From Kaistella montana (lineage in GTDB: Bacteria > Bacteroidota > Bacteroidia > Flavobacteriales > Weeksellaceae), in the NCBI RefSeq assembly GCF_024436175.1, contig NZ_JANFQP010000001.1, positions 930,001 through 994,000 of the forward strand: a stretch of DNA of 64,000 nucleotides, read 5' to 3'. Each line of letters starts with the position of its first letter. Within the stretch, counting starts at the first letter, position 1. Under the pieces are notes generated by a model that saw nothing but the letters and a program-made list of their open reading frames with translations, was not told where the DNA came from and ran no database searches. Shown here in pieces: positions 58,434-64,000 of the stretch. The translations under genes were made by a program, and so were the position numbers.

Positions 58434-58715
58434 ATGGAAGCAATTATCTTATCCAAAGAACAGTTCAATCAACTAATCGCTAAAATCGACGATATCCAAG
58501 ATCGTCTTATTAACTCCAACCCACGAAGAACAGAAACCTATTTAAACAATAAACAGTTTCTGGAAATGTTGGATGTTTCTTTGCGTACCGCACAAACCTG
58601 GCGCGATGAAGGGAAAATTTCTTTTTCCCAAGTTGGAAACAAAATCTACTACAAACTATCTGATGTAGAAAAATTCATTCAGGATTACCGAAACGCAGCT
58701 TTCGCAAAGAAATGA
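58434..58715 (+). CDS. Excisionase-like helix-turn-helix protein
   Basis: A 93-residue protein with a coil at the N-terminus and a MerR/excisionase-type winged HTH (NKQFLEMLDVSLRTAQTWRDEG, then KIYYKLSDVEKFI). Such proteins in Bacteroidota islands bind the att region or an operator and control excision. Start MEAIILSKEQF at 58434. The ATG at 58404 would lie within the operator-like region. Confidence 0.82.
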   Translation: MEAIILSKEQFNQLIAKIDDIQDRLINSNPRRTETYLNNKQFLEMLDVSLRTAQTWRDEGKISFSQVGNKIYYKLSDVEKFIQDYRNAAFAKK

Positions 58716-58742
58716 TAATCCTTGAACAGGTTGCTGAAGAAC

Positions 58743-58772
58743 AAAAGCCCTCAAATCCTGTGAGGGCTTTTT
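58743..58772 (+). terminator. Terminator after the HTH gene
   Basis: AAAAGCCCTCA / TGAGGGCTTTT 11-bp stem with a seven-base loop and T-tail. Confidence 0.92.
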
Positions 58773-58809
58773 ACTAACCTCTGACCTCTAACTTCTAAAA
58801 TCTCAAAAA

Positions 58810-61023
58810 ATGAAATCCACCATATTCAAAAACTTCAACGAAGTCGTTGAACAAAAAGACATATTAAAAATTTTTGATGATATCAAAAATGGAACTTATC
58901 GAAATGCTATAACTTATTTACGAAAATCCCTTGCTGAAGAAAAAAAAGAAGCAGCTGAAAAAGTAAAAAAAGCCCTTCCGGCTTTTACTCCTTCTGCCAC
59001 CTTTAAAGGCGGCAGAAAAATGGAATTCCTTACAAACTACAATGCTTTAGTCGTACTGGATATAGATAAAATTTCTAAGGAAAAACTTGTTGATGCCAAA
59101 GAGGCTATAAAACAAAACCCTTTTGTTTTTGCGGCATTTACAAGCCCTTCGGGCAATGGCCTAAAAATCTTTGTTAAAGTTGATGCGGATAAAACTCAAC
59201 ACAAAGAATCATTTCTAAAACTTCAAGAATATTTCGAAGAGCTTTTAAAACTTGAAATTGATAAATCAGGCAAAGACATTACCCGGCTTTGTTTCTTTTC
59301 CTTCGATCCTGAAATTTTCGTGAATGAAGCCAGCACCGTCTTTAGCTTACAATCAGATGAAGCTGAAGAAGAACCGGAAGAACCAGAACAAAATTTTGAG
59401 AAAATGCTTGCTGCAGAAAGCAAAACTACTTTCTCATCGCTTCCTCAAACTACAAACTATGACGCGATCTATGCTCATGCTATTTCTTTTACTGAAAAAA
59501 AGGAATCATTCGTGGAAGGCAATCGGAATAACTTCGTTTTCCAATTGGCCAACAATCTCAACCGAATCGGCATCCCTGAAACCCTTGCATTAGGGTACAT
59601 TTTAGCAGATTATGACTACAATAGTCAAGAAATAATGACAGCAGTAAAAAGCGCATATAATAATACAAACGAACATGGCACAGATCAAATTAAATTCCAA
59701 AATAAACCAGCAAATTCTCCAAAAACTTCAATTAAAAAAAGAGTTTCTAGTGATCAATCAGCTGGTAATAATCAGTCGTCTAGCACCACAATTGATGAAG
59801 AAGAAGAACCCGCACAAATCGACAAACTCGAAAACTTCCTCAACAACAGATACAAATTCCGATACAACGAAGTCCTTGGAAAATTAGAATATCGCAGAGT
59901 GAATGGTAAAGTTTGGAAGTATATCACCGACTTTAAAGAAAACTCAATTCTTCGGGAAATTCAAAAAGCAAAAGTAAGATGCAGCATAAATTCCCTCCGG
60001 AATTTGCTTCACTCAGATTTCTGCGAAACCTACGATCCTTTCAAAGATTATTTCGAAAATTTGGTGGAATATACAGGCGAAAGAGATTATATAGAAGAAT
60101 TGGCAATGACGATAACTACCACAAAACCGGACCTTTGGAAAGAATGTTTCAAAAAATGGTTTGTTGCGATGGTGGCTTGTGTACTCAACGAAAAGCAAAT
60201 CAATCAGACTGTAATTGTATTTTCCGGAAAACAAGGTTTAGGAAAAACCACTTGGATTGAAAAGCTAATGCCTACTGAACTAAAACAATACATATTTTCC
60301 GGAACCGTAAATCCTAATAACAAAGACACTCTTATTCACTTAGCAGAATGTATGCTAATTAACTTAGATGAATTGGAAAACCTTAACAGAACTGAAATTG
60401 GTTCCCTAAAAGAACTCATTACAAAAACCCATATCAGAATGAGAAAAGCTTATGGTCACAACAACGAAAATATGCCCCGACGCGCCAGCTTTGCCGGATC
60501 AGTTAACACTGCTCAATTTTTGAATGATACAACAGGCTCACGCCGTTTTCTTTGCTTCGAATTGGAACACATCGAATACCAACATGAAATTGATATAAAC
60601 TTGTGCTACGCCCAAGCTTTCAAACTCTACCAATCCGGCTTCCGCCATTGGTTCAACCAGGAAGAAATCAAACAAATCAATGAGAACAACGAACAGTATC
60701 AGTTAAAAAGTCCCGAGGAAGAATTATTGCTTACTTGGTTTGAACCAGCAACAAAGGAAACCGCAAATAAATTTTACAACACTTCTCAAATTGCGGTCCG
60801 TTTAGCTGAACTCGGAAACCTTCATGTAACAGATGGGACAGTCAATAAAATTGGTAAAGCATTAAAGAAACACGGCTTTCAGAGATATTCAAAAAACCAC
60901 GCCTATGTATATCCAGTAAAGGAATTTGATTTTGACGAAGTGGATAAAAGAAATCGCTCTATGGAAACAAAAGCAACCGAAGAAGAATCAATGCCTAAAA
61001 TCCCATATCGATTTGAAAATTAA
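58810..61023 (+). CDS. BT4734/VapE-family primase-helicase of the island
   Basis: A 737-residue replication-type protein. The N-terminal 190 residues form the BT4734-like domain (FKGGRKMEFLTNYNALVVLDIDK, FTSPSGNGLKIFVKV, a primase/PrimPol-like fold). A low-complexity acidic linker follows (EEEPEEPEQ). The central VapE/SF3-like ATPase has Walker A SGKQGLGKTTWIE (near residue 475), Walker B LINLDELENLN and RRASFAGSVNTAQFLND. A winged-helix tail closes it. These proteins probably replicate excised Bacteroidota integrative elements. Confidence 0.88.
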   Translation: MKSTIFKNFNEVVEQKDILKIFDDIKNGTYRNAITYLRKSLAEEKKEAAEKVKKALPAFTPSATFKGGRKMEFLTNYNALVVLDIDKISKEKLVDAKEAIKQNPFVFAAFTSPSGNGLKIFVKVDADKTQHKESFLKLQEYFEELLKLEIDKSGKDITRLCFFSFDPEIFVNEASTVFSLQSDEAEEEPEEPEQNFEKMLAAESKTTFSSLPQTTNYDAIYAHAISFTEKKESFVEGNRNNFVFQLANNLNRIGIPETLALGYILADYDYNSQEIMTAVKSAYNNTNEHGTDQIKFQNKPANSPKTSIKKRVSSDQSAGNNQSSSTTIDEEEEPAQIDKLENFLNNRYKFRYNEVLGKLEYRRVNGKVWKYITDFKENSILREIQKAKVRCSINSLRNLLHSDFCETYDPFKDYFENLVEYTGERDYIEELAMTITTTKPDLWKECFKKWFVAMVACVLNEKQINQTVIVFSGKQGLGKTTWIEKLMPTELKQYIFSGTVNPNNKDTLIHLAECMLINLDELENLNRTEIGSLKELITKTHIRMRKAYGHNNENMPRRASFAGSVNTAQFLNDTTGSRRFLCFELEHIEYQHEIDINLCYAQAFKLYQSGFRHWFNQEEIKQINENNEQYQLKSPEEELLLTWFEPATKETANKFYNTSQIAVRLAELGNLHVTDGTVNKIGKALKKHGFQRYSKNHAYVYPVKEFDFDEVDKRNRSMETKATEEESMPKIPYRFEN

Positions 61024-61370
61024 ACGATTAAAATATTGTTTTCAACTGATAAACATTCTAAAACTCAAAACAGTGCATTTTGCACTGTTTTTCATTTAAA
61101 GTGGTGAGTAAGATAAGTAAGCATTTTTTTGAAGAAAACTTTTTTTATTTTTCTTATTAAAAAAAATACATGAATTCAGTGAAATCTTATGCATCCTATT
61201 CAGAAGACTTCTTTACATTGCATCAATCATTATTATTTTAATAGGAAAAATAATTCCTAAAAAAATAAAATTTTTCTTTTGTCGAAATTTGGTTACTTAC
61301 TTACTCAAATTTTAATTTCTCTTTTGTACTTTCAATTGCACTTTGTATATTTAACAATTAAACTATTTAT
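61024..61370. other. Intergenic region before the restriction enzyme gene
   Basis: About 350 bases. A terminator at 61067-61091 follows the VapE gene (annotated separately). The rest is A/T-rich; CACTTTG near 61340 is a weak -7-like match only. Confidence 0.5.
61067..61091 (+). terminator. Terminator after the VapE gene
   Basis: AAAACAGTGCA / TGCACTGTTTT stem, three-base loop and T-tail. Confidence 0.92.
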
Positions 61371-64000
61371 ATGGGAGTTAGCTTTAAAACTGTTTTAGAA
61401 AAATATCGTAAAATTTCATTTTCACAAAGAGATAAAGGAGAACGATTCGAAAGATTAATAAAGGCATATTTATTAACGGATCCGAAATATTCAAATTTAT
61501 TCAAGAAAGTTTGGATGTGGAATGAATTTCCTTCTAAAGCAGATTTAGGCAGTACAGATACTGGGATTGACTTAGTAGCATTGACAAATGATGGCGATTA
61601 TTGGGCAATTCAATGTAAGTGTTTTGCAGAAAGCACAGTTATTGATAAAAAATCTGTTGATACATTTTTATCTACTTCAAGTAGAACATTTAAAGATGTC
61701 GAAACTTTAAAAACTATGCATTTTGCTCAAAGACTGTGGGTTTCTACTTCTAGTAAATGGTCTACAAATGCGGAAGAATCTTTAAAGAATCAACATCCTC
61801 CGGTTTCAAGAATTAATATTTTCGATTTAAATAATGCTCCTGTTGAATGGGACAAACTTGAAAACAATATAACTGGAGAACTAGCAAGACCTAAAAAATA
61901 TCCTTTAAAAGAGCATCAAAAAAATGCACTTGAAAACACCCATAAATATTTTCAAGAAAATGATAGGGGAAAATTAATTATGGCATGTGGTACGGGTAAA
62001 ACTTTCACTTCCCTTCGTATCGCAGAAAATGAAACAAATGGTAAGGGGCTTATTCTATTCTTAGTACCTTCAATCGCTTTACTTGGACAGACTCTAAATG
62101 AATGGAGTGCTCAGGCTTTAGAAAAAATCAATCCTATTTGTATATGTTCTGATCCTGAAATTACTAAGAAAAAAAATAAAGCTGTAGATATTGATACAAC
62201 TTCAGTTATTGATTTAGCTCTACCTGCTTCTACAAATGTTCCTAATATCATTCATCAGTTTTCACGTCTTAAGACACATTCTAATGATGGAATGACAGTT
62301 GTTTTTTCCACTTATCAATCAATTGATGTTATCTCAAAAGCTCAAAAAGAAATATCAGAAATATATCCGGAGTTTTCTGAATTTGACTTAATTATTTGTG
62401 ATGAAGCACATAGAACTACTGGTGCAAAATTGGTTTCAGAAGACGAGTCTTCTTTCACTAAAGTTCACGATAACAATTTTATCAAAGCAAAGAAAAGATT
62501 ATACATGACGGCTACTCCTCGCTTGTATGATCAAGAAACAAAAAGTAAAGCTGCACAGGCTGAGGCTTTGCTTTGGTCAATGGATGATGAGAGTATTTAT
62601 GGTGATGAAATTTATAGAATAGGATTTGGCGAGGCTGTTGGAAAAAAATTACTTACTGATTATAAAGTTTTAATTCTCACGCTTAGTGAAAATGATGTAC
62701 CTCCTGCAATTCAAGATATGATTTCTAATGGAGAAAGTGAAATTAAGATAGATGATATGCCAAAGCTTATTGGTTGTATAAATGCACTATCTAAACAAGT
62801 TTTAGGTGACGAGGGCATTATAAAATCTACAGACCCTAATCCTATGAAAAGAGCGGTGGCTTTCTGTTCTACTATTGCTAATTCACAAACTATTACATCA
62901 ACATTAAATAATATTTCAGATACTTACATTGAAGCCCTACCTGAAGAAAATAGAAATTCTACTGTTTCTGTTGCATCAAAACATATTGATGGTAGTATGT
63001 CCGCCACTCAAAGGGAGGAATTATTATCCTGGTTAAAGGATGAACCAAATGAAGATGAATGTAGAGTTCTTACAAATGTAAGATGTTTGAGCGAGGGGGT
63101 TGATGTTCCTTCTCTAGATGCAGTTATGTTTCTATCTGCTAGAAATAGTCAGGTAGATGTGGTTCAATCAGTTGGACGTGTAATGCGATTATCAGAAGGC
63201 AAACAATACGGTTACATCATTATCCCTGTTGTAGTTCCATCAACTGTAAGTGCAGAAGAAGCTCTTAATGACAACGAACGTTTCAAAGTAGTTTGGACGG
63301 TTCTTAATGCACTTCGTGCCCATGATGATCGTTTTAATGCTACTGTAAATAAAATTGAACTCAATAAGAAAAAACCTAGCAATATTTTAGTTGGAGGCTC
63401 TACCGTATCTTTTGATGATGATGGCAATCCAGTCTCTAATGGAACTTATGAAGGTGGCTCATCTGAAACAATAGAAAAGCAATTACAAATTCAATTTGAG
63501 GAACTTCAAAATGCAGTTTTTGCTCGTATGGTACAAAAGGTTGGTGATAGGCGTTATTGGGAACAATGGGCAAAATCTGTTGGCGACATTGCAACGCGCC
63601 AAAAAGAAAGAATTATCCAGCTTATTGTAGATTCACCAAAACACGCCAAAGAGTTCGAAAACTTTTTAAAAGGTCTTCGTAAAAATATAAACCCTTCTAT
63701 TGAGCAAGAACAGGCGGTGGATATGCTTTCCCAGCACATCATTACAAAACCAGTTTTTGAAGCTTTGTTTGAAGGTTTCTCTTTTGTTAACAGTAACCCG
63801 ATGAGTAAATCGATGCAGAAAATGCTCGATTTATTAGAAGAAGAAACCATTGAAGAAGATGTTAAAACCTTAGAATCATTCTATGAATCCGTTAAAATGC
63901 GTGCATCTGGAATTGATAATGCAGAGGGTAAACAGAAAATTATCATAGAATTGTACGACAAATTCTTTAAAACGGCTTTCCCTAAAATGGTAGAACAGCT
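61371..64000 (+). CDS. Type ISP-like restriction-modification enzyme, N-terminal part (runs off window)
   Basis: ATG at 61371 opens a frame of at least 876 codons with no stop before the window end. It starts with an Mrr-like nuclease domain: Glu24 (GERFERL), Asp67 (GIDLVAL) and Gln81-Cys-Lys83 (WAIQCKCF). A superfamily 2 helicase follows: Walker A MACGTGKT at 204-211, DEAH at 344-347, MTATPR and the motif VI arginine segment QSVGRVMRL near 599. This order matches type ISP enzymes (LlaGI/LlaBIII type), which continue with methyltransferase and target-recognition domains that would lie beyond 64000. A helicase-nuclease without methyltransferase is the alternative. Confidence 0.85.
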   Translation, partial: MGVSFKTVLEKYRKISFSQRDKGERFERLIKAYLLTDPKYSNLFKKVWMWNEFPSKADLGSTDTGIDLVALTNDGDYWAIQCKCFAESTVIDKKSVDTFLSTSSRTFKDVETLKTMHFAQRLWVSTSSKWSTNAEESLKNQHPPVSRINIFDLNNAPVEWDKLENNITGELARPKKYPLKEHQKNALENTHKYFQENDRGKLIMACGTGKTFTSLRIAENETNGKGLILFLVPSIALLGQTLNEWSAQALEKINPICICSDPEITKKKNKAVDIDTTSVIDLALPASTNVPNIIHQFSRLKTHSNDGMTVVFSTYQSIDVISKAQKEISEIYPEFSEFDLIICDEAHRTTGAKLVSEDESSFTKVHDNNFIKAKKRLYMTATPRLYDQETKSKAAQAEALLWSMDDESIYGDEIYRIGFGEAVGKKLLTDYKVLILTLSENDVPPAIQDMISNGESEIKIDDMPKLIGCINALSKQVLGDEGIIKSTDPNPMKRAVAFCSTIANSQTITSTLNNISDTYIEALPEENRNSTVSVASKHIDGSMSATQREELLSWLKDEPNEDECRVLTNVRCLSEGVDVPSLDAVMFLSARNSQVDVVQSVGRVMRLSEGKQYGYIIIPVVVPSTVSAEEALNDNERFKVVWTVLNALRAHDDRFNATVNKIELNKKKPSNILVGGSTVSFDDDGNPVSNGTYEGGSSETIEKQLQIQFEELQNAVFARMVQKVGDRRYWEQWAKSVGDIATRQKERIIQLIVDSPKHAKEFENFLKGLRKNINPSIEQEQAVDMLSQHIITKPVFEALFEGFSFVNSNPMSKSMQKMLDLLEEETIEEDVKTLESFYESVKMRASGIDNAEGKQKIIIELYDKFFKTAFPKMVEQ

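Overview
The window comes from a low-GC member of the Bacteroidota, most likely the Flavobacteriia (Chryseobacterium/Kaistella-like Weeksellaceae). Evidence: a SusC/SusD pair, split trpC and trpF in an E-G-D-C-F-B-A operon, an SDR-type threonine dehydrogenase, BT4734/VapE-type island genes, and repeated TAnnTTTG promoter -7 elements. No rRNA, tRNA, CRISPR array or insertion sequence was seen.

Layout. 1-3.6 kb: end of an unassigned gene, a GAF-type methionine sulfoxide reductase, a GNAT acetyltransferase, a 2-oxo acid dehydrogenase E2 and an ABM-domain protein. 3.6-6.9 kb: a graveyard of potassium-uptake genes (KdpD-type kinase, KdpE, Kup, Kdp-associated porin), each carrying lesions, with the Kup remnant joined directly to the porin remnant. 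6.9-14.3 kb: lipB, then the complete trp operon on the minus strand. It is preceded by a leader peptide with three consecutive Trp codons and a terminator/antiterminator pair, a textbook attenuator. 14.3-22.1 kb: a ferritin-like/VIT1 fusion and a CzcABC-type metal efflux operon with two small accessory genes. 22.2-39.1 kb: mostly housekeeping genes (lipoprotein plus cytochrome c, lysS, cydAB, gyrB, lipid kinase, ggt, tdh, rpsF-rpsR-rplI, a ClC channel, a membrane-anchored glutamate synthase-like protein).

39.2-48.1 kb is a polysaccharide utilisation locus on the minus strand: SusC, SusD, a GH144-like glucanase, a serine esterase and a GH3 beta-glucosidase. By analogy with known GH144/GH3 pairs it should target beta-1,2-glucan. 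48.3-55 kb carries ordinary single genes (DUF4197, DUF493, an SDR epimerase, an ArsC-like protein, a deoxynucleoside kinase, a glutamine cyclotransferase, an M1 peptidase).

From about 55 kb an integrated island begins: a tandem 11-bp repeat array, a tyrosine recombinase, a 297-aa unknown, an excisionase-like HTH protein and a BT4734/VapE primase-helicase. At 61371 a large Mrr-nuclease/helicase protein begins that runs off the window. It looks like the N-terminal part of a type ISP restriction-modification enzyme, so the island probably carries phage defence.
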